Below, in pieces: positions 36,933-44,512 of a stretch of 64,000 nucleotides of DNA. A program made the translations under genes and the position numbers. How positions within the stretch are numbered: position 1 is the first letter of the stretch; each line of letters opens with the position of its first letter. The DNA lies in assembly GCF_002163875.1 (NCBI RefSeq), contig NZ_CP019333.1, forward strand, positions 371,260 through 435,259, in the 5' to 3' direction. The notes under the pieces are model-generated. The model was not told the DNA's origin. It saw only the letters and a list, made by a program, of their open reading frames with translations, and made no database searches. The stretch comes from Gilvibacter sp. SZ-19 (GTDB lineage: Bacteria > Bacteroidota > Bacteroidia > Flavobacteriales > Flavobacteriaceae).

Positions 36933-36955
36933 GGTGCCAATGAAACATTGGCACC
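36933..36955 (+). terminator. Hairpin after the receptor gene
   Basis: GGTGCCAATG at 36933-36942 pairs perfectly with CATTGGCACC at 36946-36955 around AAA. The bases after it (GTTTATGAG) are only partly T-rich, so termination is probable but not certain. Confidence 0.6.
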
Positions 36956-37045
36956 GTTTATGAGTCTATTATAGTACTCACTAGCAAGGTTATAATTTAT
37001 TTGAATTAGCCATTTAAGTATTAAAACCCCGTGAAGCAAAAATAG

Positions 37046-37075
37046 AAACGCCCTCTTTTGGAGGGCGTTTTTTTT
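37046..37075 (+). terminator. Strong intrinsic terminator between the receptor and the Kelch-like lipoprotein
   Basis: AAACGCCCTC pairs with GAGGGCGTTT around a five-base loop and is followed by eight T. It lies about 90 bases past the previous hairpin, with nothing recognisable between them. Confidence 0.85.
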
Positions 37076-37166
37076 ACCCTGTAATGGTTATTGAATTCAA
37101 ACCCCACGTCGCTTTTCTTTGGTTGGAATCAAAACCTTATTAATTATGATTTTTAAATCTTATTGT

Positions 37167-38636
37167 ATGCGGATATTCGCTCTCCTTTTTGCGAGTATTC
37201 TCTTTGTGGGTTGTTCTTCGGACGACGAGAATCCGAACGACCCCACCGACGACACCTCCGGCGATATGAATGACGACGGACCAACAGATGAGGAAGTACT
37301 TGCTGCCGCACGTCAGGCCAATTTAGACATCTTGACCGGTGGCGATGAAATTACTTGGAAAATTGCTACGGCCTTTCTTGAAACTGCAAGTGGAAACATA
37401 GAATTGACAGGGAATTTTAACATCGATGACGACGAATTTATTTTTTCAGGTTCACAGCTCGAATGGCGCCCGGCCAATGATGTTAGAACAGACGCGACCT
37501 CTTCTGAAGAAACCTTACGCGATTACTACAGAGCACCAATTACAAGTGCTCTAGAGTTTGAACCCGATAGCAGCTCAGACCTAACCGCACTCGAGGGACG
37601 AATTTCGTTAAACATAGCAGATGACGGTGCAGTGAGTGCTGTGATAAGACCTTTGCCCAAAGGCGATGGAGATCTACTGCTCACACTAACCCCAAAAAGT
37701 GCGGCTGACTACGCAAGCCCACCTGAGGCTGGCTTGAACTTTTCATTTGAGGTCACCTTATTGGCTCCAGGATACATGGGAGACGGAAATGGAGGTCTCA
37801 TTGGTTCTTACAGTGAAAATAGCTTGTTCCTAGTTCACCGTGACGACACACAAAGCGACGGCACCGCCAATCCAGAACGAATTTTAAAGTATAATTTTTC
37901 TGACGGCACACAGACGGAAAACCTCTTTTTTCAATCCGACTTTGTAACCAAAAGACTAAATATCATAGACAATCAGCTTATTGCTTTTGGAGGGCAGTAC
38001 GCCAATACGTATGATATTGCACTCGGAGCAGCTCCGGAAAGTTCTTTCAATCACGGACTGTTCTTAACCCGATTCGGTCTGGCTGTTCAAGATGACAACG
38101 CCTTTATTATCGGGACCGATTTTAGCACAACCGCCAACTCCAATATTACGCGTTATAACTATTTGACCGACGCTTTAGACGTGCTAGGAACTTTGCCCGT
38201 AGCTCGTTTTCATGCAGGAACTGAACTGATCAACAATAAGATCTACATCTTTGGTGGACGTGACGACTTTTCTGGTGACTTAGCCTTTACCGAGAGCTTT
38301 ATATATGACCTAGAAACAGGAAGCACCTCTAGCTTTGATATCCCTGAAGCGGCATATAATACATACGCCTCAAAAGTGGAGAACTTAATCTACGTTGCTT
38401 ACGAAACTCGCGTAGAAGCAGGAGAACCTGGTGCCTTTGACGACGATAGAAATATCAATTTTGGTGTATACGATACTTTAGATAACAGTTTCACTGTACT
38501 CACAGACAATTTGGATGACAGTGATGATCGTAGTACAATTCACGCCATTACTATTTTCAATGGAAAGCTATATGTTGTGTATGGAAACCCAATTACCGAC
38601 CCTAACAATGTTATGATCTATTCGACCCCGCTTTAA
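37167..38636 (+). CDS. Lipoprotein with Kelch-like propeller region
   Basis: I start at the ATG at 37167, which gives MRIFALLFASILFVGC, a clean lipobox at Cys16; the ATG at 37146 would add seven residues and cannot be excluded. An Asp/Glu-rich linker follows the lipid Cys. Residues about 60-190 are a beta domain of unknown type. From about 200 onward a propeller appears, with Kelch-type signature GTELINNKIYIFGGRDDF and repeated D-N-x-L-I-A-F-G-G-x-Y and Y-D-x-E-T-G elements. Kelch motifs are usually protein-binding or oxidase folds. It is preceded by a strong terminator and followed by another, so it is a single-gene unit. I do not recognise a more specific family. Confidence 0.75.
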   Translation: MRIFALLFASILFVGCSSDDENPNDPTDDTSGDMNDDGPTDEEVLAAARQANLDILTGGDEITWKIATAFLETASGNIELTGNFNIDDDEFIFSGSQLEWRPANDVRTDATSSEETLRDYYRAPITSALEFEPDSSSDLTALEGRISLNIADDGAVSAVIRPLPKGDGDLLLTLTPKSAADYASPPEAGLNFSFEVTLLAPGYMGDGNGGLIGSYSENSLFLVHRDDTQSDGTANPERILKYNFSDGTQTENLFFQSDFVTKRLNIIDNQLIAFGGQYANTYDIALGAAPESSFNHGLFLTRFGLAVQDDNAFIIGTDFSTTANSNITRYNYLTDALDVLGTLPVARFHAGTELINNKIYIFGGRDDFSGDLAFTESFIYDLETGSTSSFDIPEAAYNTYASKVENLIYVAYETRVEAGEPGAFDDDRNINFGVYDTLDNSFTVLTDNLDDSDDRSTIHAITIFNGKLYVVYGNPITDPNNVMIYSTPL

Positions 38637-38660
38637 TCGTTGTGGGAGTATGATAAAAAT

Positions 38661-38692
38661 AAAGCGCAATGGAGAATCTCATTGCGCTTTTT
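38661..38692. terminator. Bidirectional terminator between the Kelch-like lipoprotein and the fabH-like gene
   Basis: An 11-bp perfect stem (AAAGCGCAATG at 38661-38671 with CATTGCGCTTT at 38680-38690) has an 8-base loop. T-rich sequence follows on plus and A-rich sequence precedes it, so it serves both convergent genes. Confidence 0.85.
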
Positions 38693-38695
38693 ATA

Positions 38696-39706
38696 TTAAG
38701 CCCAGCGTATAATAGCGCTTCCCCAAGTGAAGCCACTACCAAAAGCGGCCAAGACTACCAGGTCTCCGGATTTGATCTTTCCGGCTTCCCAGGCTTCTGT
38801 CAATGCAATAGGAATAGAAGCAGCAGTGGTGTTTCCGTACTTTTGAATGTTGTTGAATACCTGATCGTCGCTCAGTCCAAACTTCTTTTGAATGAATTGC
38901 GAGATTCTAAGGTTGGCCTGATGCGGAATCAGCATGACAATATCGTCCACACCCAACCCATTGGCTTGCAAGCCTTCTTGGATAACTTCAGAGAAACGCA
39001 CCACAGCATTCTTAAATACAAACTGACCATTCATATAAGGGAAATAAGGAATATCTTCCTGCGGATCCTCTTCAATGATCTGAGGCACCCAATAACCGGT
39101 ACTTGGTCCTTGTAAGGCCAATTCGTCCTTGTGTTTTCCTTCTGAGTGTAAATGGGTAGAAAGTATGCCTCCTGCCCCTGTTTCATTTCTAGAAACAACA
39201 GCAGCTCCTGCGCCATCGCCAAAGATCACAGAAACTCCACGACCTCTAGTGGTCATGTCTAGGCCACCGCTGTGGTTCTCACTACCGATAACCAATACAT
39301 TTTTGTACATCCCCGTTTTAATGTATTGATCTGCAGTAGAAAGTGCGTAAACAAAGCCACTACATTGATTGCGCACGTCTAGCGCGGGTACGGTTCCTAT
39401 TCCGAGTTGGTCTTGTACCTGTACCCCTCCGCCTGGAAAATACATATCCGGACTCAAGGTGGCAAAGATGATAAGTTCAATATCGTTAGGGTCAATTCCT
39501 GCACGCTCAATAGCGATTCGGGCTGCCTTGGTTCCCATTACGCTGGTAGTATTACCATCGCCAGGAAGAATGTGGCGACGCTCCTTGATACCCGTACGCT
39601 CTTGTATCCAAGCGTCATTAGTATCCATTACTTTAGAAAGATCGTCATTGGTCACCACATGCTCGGGAACGTAGAATCCCAAGCCAGAAATTCGAGATGT
39701 ATACAT
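38696..39706 (-). CDS. 3-oxoacyl-ACP synthase III family protein (FabH-like)
   Basis: KAS III enzymes condense an acyl-CoA with malonyl-ACP. The 336-residue protein has the catalytic Cys in NQCSGFVYAL (about 118), the His in PHQANLRI (about 255) and the Asn in GNTTAASIP (about 290), so the triad is intact. The usual CAGF sequence is CSGF here. ERTGIKERRH and EDIPYFPYMNG are typical of a second, non-FabH ketoacyl-ACP synthase III subfamily that Bacteroidota carry beside FabH. The gene is not in a fatty-acid cluster. It is divergent from the S9 peptidase and has a two-part promoter 18 bases upstream plus a palindrome beyond it. The product is unknown. Confidence 0.88.
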   Translation of the reverse strand: MYTSRISGLGFYVPEHVVTNDDLSKVMDTNDAWIQERTGIKERRHILPGDGNTTSVMGTKAARIAIERAGIDPNDIELIIFATLSPDMYFPGGGVQVQDQLGIGTVPALDVRNQCSGFVYALSTADQYIKTGMYKNVLVIGSENHSGGLDMTTRGRGVSVIFGDGAGAAVVSRNETGAGGILSTHLHSEGKHKDELALQGPSTGYWVPQIIEEDPQEDIPYFPYMNGQFVFKNAVVRFSEVIQEGLQANGLGVDDIVMLIPHQANLRISQFIQKKFGLSDDQVFNNIQKYGNTTAASIPIALTEAWEAGKIKSGDLVVLAAFGSGFTWGSAIIRWA

Positions 39707-39723
39707 AAAAGAATATTAGCTGG

Positions 39724-39755
39724 TAAAGATACGGTTATTCGCGCTCCGACCCCAA
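39724..39755 (-). promoter_or_regulatory. Candidate promoter of the fabH-like gene
   Basis: Minus-strand TTG (39755-39753), a 21-base spacer and TATCTTTA (39731-39724) match the flavobacterial pattern with one mismatch in the last base of the -7. The ATG is 18 bases downstream. Confidence 0.5.
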
Positions 39756-39770
39756 TATCAAGGCTTTATC

Positions 39771-39788
39771 TATTATGCGTGCATAATA
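39771..39788. promoter_or_regulatory. 18-bp operator-like palindrome between divergent genes
   Basis: TATTATGC, then GT, then GCATAATA form a perfect inverted repeat with 8-base arms. It lies just upstream of the fabH promoter and 58 bases before the S9 peptidase ATG, where one bound dimer could affect both. Confidence 0.5.
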
Positions 39789-39845
39789 AGTTTTAACATC
39801 GCTTTATCTAAATTTTGAAGTACCTTTTTGGGAAAATTCACAACC

Positions 39846-42302
39846 ATGCAAAACAAGTTCTTTTTACTTGTCTTGTTGCTGAGCTTTGGCTGGGCGCAAG
39901 CACAAGAAAACCTGGAATATCAAAAACCACCACAAGAAATTCTAGAGCTGGTCGATGCGCCATTAGCTCCTGGAGTACAAATCGATTCTAAAGGGGAGTT
40001 CGCCGTATTGATCTACCGCGATGCCTTTAAAAGCATAGCAGAACTTTCTGCTCCGGAGATGCGTTTGGGCGGCCTGAGGATCAATCCTAAGACCAATATT
40101 GGGAGTCGCACAACCTTTTACAACAACCTGAAAGTTAAGCGTACCGAAGACAAAGAAGCCACTCAAGTTGCTGGTTTGCCCGCAAATCCGAGGCTCAGTG
40201 GATTCAGTTGGTCTCCCGATGAATCCAAGATCGCTTGTTTGAACACCACCGATAGCGGTGTTGAAGTTTGGGTGCTGGATATCGCCTCGGCTAAGGTGAC
40301 CAAACTAACTGACGCTTCTGTGAACGCTAACATGGGCGGAGCCATTCGCTGGTTCAAATCTGGAGATGCCATGCTCGTAAAAATGCTACCCAAAAACAGA
40401 AAACCGCTTATAGATGTTGCGGAAGCTGTTCCAACCGGGCCTACAATCTCTGTTAGTGACGGCGCCAAAGCACAGAACAGAACCTATCAGGATCTGCTAA
40501 AAAACCCTAACGACGAGCACAATTTTGAACAGCTCGCCATTTCTGAGATCAAAAAAGTGAGCCTAAACGGAACCGTGAGCAACTTTTTACCTCCGGCCAT
40601 GTACAGAGGAATGAGTTTTTCTCCGGATGGGAAATATGTGATGATCACTAAGATCAAAAAGCCCTTTTCTTATATAGTCCCTTACAGCAGGTTCCCTTAC
40701 GATGAAACTGTTTACACCACCGATGGAAACTTTGTCGCCACAGTGAACGATGTGCCGCTTAACGAAGTACAACCCAAAGGTTTTATGGCCACTCGCAAAG
40801 GCAAGCGCAATATGAGTTGGCGCGCGGACAAAGCTGCTACCCTTTATTGGGCAGAAGCGCAAGACGAAGGTGACCCTGCCGTAGAAGTGCCGTTTAGAGA
40901 TTTTGTTTATCAATTGTCGGCACCGTTTAGCGGTGAAAAAGAAATGGTGACAAGAACGATTAATCGTTTTAGCGGTATCACTTGGGGAACCGACAACACG
41001 GCTGTACTTTACGACTACTGGTGGAACACTCGAAACACCAAGACCTATTTGTTCGATCCGTCAAAACCAGAGATGGACCCAAAAGTGATCACAGACAGAA
41101 ACTATCAGGATCAGTATAGCGATCCGGGAGATTTTGTGACCACAAAAAACAAATACGATCGGTATGTGTTAGACGTTCAAAACGGCAAGGCCTTTTTAAT
41201 GGGTGCTGGTTATACTCCAGAAGGACAATTCCCTTTTGTTGACGAAATGGACCTGGCTACACAAAAGACCAAAAGATTATATCGATCCGAATACACCGAT
41301 AAGTTAGAACGCCTCTACTCCGCCATAGATATGAAAAAAGGAGAGATCCTGGTTCGTATTGAAGGACAGACAGAGTATCCGAATTATTACATCAGAAACA
41401 TCAAAAAGAAAAACGCTTTAAAACCGCTGACCTCTTTTGAGAATCCGTTCAAAAGTCTGCAAGGGGTTCACAAAGAGGTAATCACCTATAAGCGCGATGA
41501 CGGTTTGGATCTGGAGGGAACCCTATATCTGCCGATAGGTTATGACAAAGAAAAAAAGGAGAAGATGCCGATGATCCTCTGGGCTTATCCTAGAGAATAC
41601 AAGGACAAAAGCTCTGCTTCTCAAAGCACCACCAACCCTAATGAGTTCATATATCCGTATTACGGGTCGCCTATTTACTGGGTGACGCGCGGCTATGTGG
41701 TCTTGGATGATGCAGCTTTCCCAATAGTGGGCGAAGGAGACGAAGAGCCCAATGATACCTTTAGACCACAATTGGTGGCCAATGCAAAGGCTGCAATTGA
41801 TGCCGTTGATGCCATGGGCTATATAGACAGATCTCGAGTTGGGGTTGGCGGACACAGTTACGGAGCTTTTATGGTTGCGAACCTGCTGAGTCATTCTGAT
41901 CTGTTTGCCGCCGGAATTGCGCGTTCTGGAGCTTACAACAGAACCTTGACACCTTTTGGTTTCCAAAGTGAGCAGCGTAGCTATTGGGATTCTCCTGAGA
42001 CCTATTACACCATGTCACCGTTCATGCATGCGGACAAGATGAAAACTCCGCTGTTGTTAGTACACGGGGAGGCCGATAATAACTCCGGGACTTACCCACT
42101 GCAAAGTGAGCGTTATTTCAATGCTTTAAAAGGATTGGGCGCAACGGCACGTTTGGTGATGCTCCCTAAAGAAAGTCATGGGTATCGTGCAAAGGAAAGT
42201 ATTATGCACCTGCTTTGGGAACAAGATACTTGGTTAGAGACCTATGTAAAGAACAAGAAGTCTCAAGAATTGAATACTGGTTCGGAGAGTTTTAAGAACT
42301 AA
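39846..42302 (+). CDS. S9 family (prolyl oligopeptidase-type) peptidase
   Basis: The ATG at 39846 gives a signal peptide (MQNKFFLLVLLLSFGWAQAQ); the 818-residue protein is therefore exported. A beta-propeller (about 40-540) precedes the alpha/beta-hydrolase domain. The catalytic Ser is in VGVGGHSYGAFMVANLL (about 663), the Asp in HGEADNNSGTYPLQ (about 745) and the His in PKESHGYRAKES (about 777). The first part and the YPREYKDKSSASQS segment resemble the glutamyl-endopeptidase-like S9 subgroup found in chloroplasts and Bacteroidota. It probably cleaves peptides in the periplasm. The gene stands alone, divergent from fabH, and the next gene converges 50 bases later. Confidence 0.9.
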   Translation: MQNKFFLLVLLLSFGWAQAQENLEYQKPPQEILELVDAPLAPGVQIDSKGEFAVLIYRDAFKSIAELSAPEMRLGGLRINPKTNIGSRTTFYNNLKVKRTEDKEATQVAGLPANPRLSGFSWSPDESKIACLNTTDSGVEVWVLDIASAKVTKLTDASVNANMGGAIRWFKSGDAMLVKMLPKNRKPLIDVAEAVPTGPTISVSDGAKAQNRTYQDLLKNPNDEHNFEQLAISEIKKVSLNGTVSNFLPPAMYRGMSFSPDGKYVMITKIKKPFSYIVPYSRFPYDETVYTTDGNFVATVNDVPLNEVQPKGFMATRKGKRNMSWRADKAATLYWAEAQDEGDPAVEVPFRDFVYQLSAPFSGEKEMVTRTINRFSGITWGTDNTAVLYDYWWNTRNTKTYLFDPSKPEMDPKVITDRNYQDQYSDPGDFVTTKNKYDRYVLDVQNGKAFLMGAGYTPEGQFPFVDEMDLATQKTKRLYRSEYTDKLERLYSAIDMKKGEILVRIEGQTEYPNYYIRNIKKKNALKPLTSFENPFKSLQGVHKEVITYKRDDGLDLEGTLYLPIGYDKEKKEKMPMILWAYPREYKDKSSASQSTTNPNEFIYPYYGSPIYWVTRGYVVLDDAAFPIVGEGDEEPNDTFRPQLVANAKAAIDAVDAMGYIDRSRVGVGGHSYGAFMVANLLSHSDLFAAGIARSGAYNRTLTPFGFQSEQRSYWDSPETYYTMSPFMHADKMKTPLLLVHGEADNNSGTYPLQSERYFNALKGLGATARLVMLPKESHGYRAKESIMHLLWEQDTWLETYVKNKKSQELNTGSESFKN

Positions 42303-42325
42303 TCGAAGCGTACAGAGTAAACCTT

Positions 42326-42371
42326 TTCAAGGCTTTTGCGTAGTTTAATCAGCTTACGCAAAAGCCTTGAA
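42326..42371. repeat. 17-bp perfect inverted repeat overlapping the end of the ABC1 kinase gene
   Basis: The arms at 42326-42342 and 42355-42371 are exact reverse complements, separated by 12 bases. The right arm encodes the final codons and stop of the ABC1 kinase (read on minus); the left arm lies in the gap after the S9 peptidase. It forms a very stable hairpin on either strand but has no T tract. Confidence 0.8.
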
Positions 42372-43661
42372 GTTGTTTATGCGGACTGTTGCTCCCAGAT
42401 CGTTGAGCAAATTGTAAAGTCCAAAGAAGGTTCTGTTGATGTATAAGAAGTGCTTAGAACCTCGGTTCCCGTTCATTTTACGCAGCTCGGTATCCTTAGA
42501 GTACTTTTCGCCAAGCTCGGCGATCTTACCAAAAAAGACCTCATCAGAAAAGTCGAAGACCTCCTTATGGAATGGTTGGGTGAATAAACTCAGCATTTCT
42601 TTAAAGAGTTCTGTAAAGAATACGCGCTCTTCTGGAGTATCGGTGTCCTTAATGATCTCTAATTGTTCTAATTTCTCTGCAAAGAAGCTTTCATTCTCAA
42701 TGGCTCCTGGTTCAGCCAATTGAAAATAAGGCGTGTAGAACTCTTCCGGTACTTTTTTGATGCAACCAAAGTCTATTGCAATTAACTGACCGGCTTCGTT
42801 AACCAAGAAATTTCCTGGATGCGGGTCGGCATGCACGGCTTTTAGCTCGTGCATCTGGTACATATAAAAATCCCAAAGGGTTTGCCCTATCTTATCGGCT
42901 AAAGCCTGATCGGTATTTCGGGCGGCAAACTCACTGAGGTGTTTCCCATGCATATAGTCCATGGTAATGATACGTTCATTGGAAAGCTCCGGATAATAGG
43001 TCGGGAAAACCAAATTATCGATATGTCCACAAGCTTTAGAAATGTCTTGACTTTGTTTTACCTCTAAGACATAATCGGTCTCTTCCAAAAGTTTTTCTTC
43101 TACTTCTTTGAAGTATTTGGCGGAGTCCTTCCCTTTGAGGTTGAACATTTTAACCGCGACCGGTTTAACCAAGGCCAGATCACTACTAATACTGTCTGCT
43201 ACCCCGGGATATTGGATCTTAACTGCGAGCTCCTTCCCGTCTTTCTCTGCCTTGTGTACTTGCCCAATGGAAGCAGCGGCTACAGATTCCGGGTTGAAGC
43301 CGTCATACAAGGTCTCTGGATACTCTCCGAAGTAACGTTTAAAGGTCTTACGCACTAAAGGAGCCGATAAAGGAGGTACCGAGAACTGCGCCAAGGAGAA
43401 TTTCTCCACATAAGCTTTGGGCAAAATGCTCTTTTCCATACTGAGCATCTGTGCGACCTTCAAGGCGCTACCTTTCAGCTGCTTTAAACCGTCATAGATG
43501 TCTGCGGCATTGTCTTCGTTGAGCTTATCTTTAGAAAGCTCGGGGTTGACGAGTTTTTCGCCATAATATTTCAAATAGTTGCCTCCAACCTTAACCCCTG
43601 TAGTAACCAGCTTTGAGGCACGCTGTAATTTATTGGTAGGGATCTTGTCTATGGTCTTCAT
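42354..43661 (-). CDS. ABC1/AarF (UbiB-like) atypical kinase family protein
   Basis: Members of this family act in quinone synthesis or lipid homeostasis as atypical kinases/ATPases. The 435-residue protein shows the ABC1 features: the N-terminal KVAQMLSM region (a variant of the KxGQ motif), AAASIGQVHKA (Ala-rich loop, about 110-120), and LAVKIQYPGV with the Lys. YVLEVKQSQD and the catalytic HADPHPGNFLV (about 280) follow, then AIDFGCIK. There is no C-terminal membrane pair. It follows the TetR gene by 33 bases, the usual flavobacterial pairing of TetR regulator and ABC1 kinase. The role is not known. The last codons form one arm of a 17-bp inverted repeat. Confidence 0.88.
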   Translation of the reverse strand: MKTIDKIPTNKLQRASKLVTTGVKVGGNYLKYYGEKLVNPELSKDKLNEDNAADIYDGLKQLKGSALKVAQMLSMEKSILPKAYVEKFSLAQFSVPPLSAPLVRKTFKRYFGEYPETLYDGFNPESVAAASIGQVHKAEKDGKELAVKIQYPGVADSISSDLALVKPVAVKMFNLKGKDSAKYFKEVEEKLLEETDYVLEVKQSQDISKACGHIDNLVFPTYYPELSNERIITMDYMHGKHLSEFAARNTDQALADKIGQTLWDFYMYQMHELKAVHADPHPGNFLVNEAGQLIAIDFGCIKKVPEEFYTPYFQLAEPGAIENESFFAEKLEQLEIIKDTDTPEERVFFTELFKEMLSLFTQPFHKEVFDFSDEVFFGKIAELGEKYSKDTELRKMNGNRGSKHFLYINRTFFGLYNLLNDLGATVRINNFKAFA

Positions 43662-43694
43662 CTATATCTTTCTGTTTGTGATCGTTTGATTCGA

Positions 43695-44348
43695 TTATGC
43701 CATTTTTTCCTTCCAGAGGAATTTTCCAAAATCGATGATACTTTCTAAAGGCGTGGTCTCAAAGACATCAAAAATCACGCGGACCGACTTCTCGATAGCC
43801 ACATCTGTCTTTTCGAAGCCTTTGGAAGTGTCATCCATCCAATATTTGAGTAGGAATAAGAACTGTACCCAAGCACCTTCTGAAAAGATAGAAACCGGAT
43901 GTTTTAATATTTTGAGTTGTTTTTCGTCGTTATTCTCTTGAATCAACTCCCCAGAAAACTCCTTGATCGCTTTTCTAAGCTCACTGAGTTCTTTCAGCGA
44001 TTTCATCTTATCCTTTTTGCCTTTTAAACTAAACAGTACATAGCTTCGGTTAGCCGTCAGCACTTCGAACAAGGTATAGAACATGGTTAGCATTTTATCC
44101 TTGGCAGAGAGGGCCTCGTAACCGTCTGCCTGCAGCATCACCTCGTGGGCATTGTCAAAGAATTGCTTCCAGATGTTCTTTCTCAGGGCTTCGAAAGATC
44201 CTGCCACTTGGTAAAACTGATCTTCCGGGATCTCTTCGTGCTTGCAGAATTTATAGACAGAAACAGGCTCGTGCTCGTGCTCCATCACATATTCCATATA
44301 CTTGCTAATGATGTCGTTGGCCGATAAATTTTTCTTCTTTGCAGTCAT
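43695..44348 (-). CDS. TetR family transcriptional regulator
   Basis: The ATG at 44348 is used instead of 44366 because MTAKKKNLSANDIISKY gives the usual TetR N-terminus. The 217-residue protein has a winged DNA-binding part at about 8-60 (PVSVYKFCKHEEIPEDQFYQVAGSFEALRKNIW) that is TetR-like in layout but lacks a canonical second helix motif. It then has a helical ligand domain with the FYTLFEVLTANRSYVLFSL segment. The closest pattern is the TetR proteins that pair with ABC1 kinases in Flavobacteriia. A 14-bp palindrome overlaps its own -7 box, suggesting autoregulation. The ligand is unknown. Confidence 0.85.
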   Translation of the reverse strand: MTAKKKNLSANDIISKYMEYVMEHEHEPVSVYKFCKHEEIPEDQFYQVAGSFEALRKNIWKQFFDNAHEVMLQADGYEALSAKDKMLTMFYTLFEVLTANRSYVLFSLKGKKDKMKSLKELSELRKAIKEFSGELIQENNDEKQLKILKHPVSIFSEGAWVQFLFLLKYWMDDTSKGFEKTDVAIEKSVRVIFDVFETTPLESIIDFGKFLWKEKMA

Positions 44349-44355
44349 GGTGGAT

Positions 44356-44371
44356 AATTTGTACAAATTTA
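44356..44371 (-). promoter_or_regulatory. TetR-gene -7 box overlapped by a palindrome (probable autoregulatory operator)
   Basis: AATTTGTACAAATT (44356-44369) is a perfect 14-bp palindrome. It overlaps minus-strand TAAATTTG (44371-44364), a full TAnnTTTG match 15 bases before the TetR start. A dimer bound there would block the promoter. Confidence 0.55.
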
Positions 44372-44417
44372 CTAAATGTTTAATCTTTAATAAAATACTT
44401 TAAACAAAAATTAAGGA

Positions 44418-44425
44418 TATTTTTG
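44418..44425 (+). promoter_or_regulatory. Candidate -7 box for htpG (TATTTTTG) with a long leader
   Basis: TATTTTTG matches TAnnTTTG fully. It is 87 bases before the htpG ATG, so the leader would be long, and the leader contains a small AGCC/GGCT stem at 44446-44459. No TTG lies at the normal distance. Confidence 0.4.
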
Positions 44426-44512
44426 CCAGCTCGTGACAAGCTGTCAGCCCAGGGAGGCTTGGTATTTTATTTGCTTATTGGTTTGTCGTTAAAAAATGAA
44501 AAACGCTACACT

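Noticed and set aside
36956..37045. Possible small RNA between the two hairpins after the receptor gene
   Set aside because: No promoter-like element was found in the 90 bases between them, so tandem terminators explain the layout better.
37046..44512. CRISPR arrays, insertion-sequence ends, tRNA genes or attachment sites in the intergenic gaps
   Set aside because: I looked in this stretch and in the other gaps of the window and saw no regular short repeats with spacers, no transposase remnants, no cloverleaf-like sequences and no flanking direct repeats.
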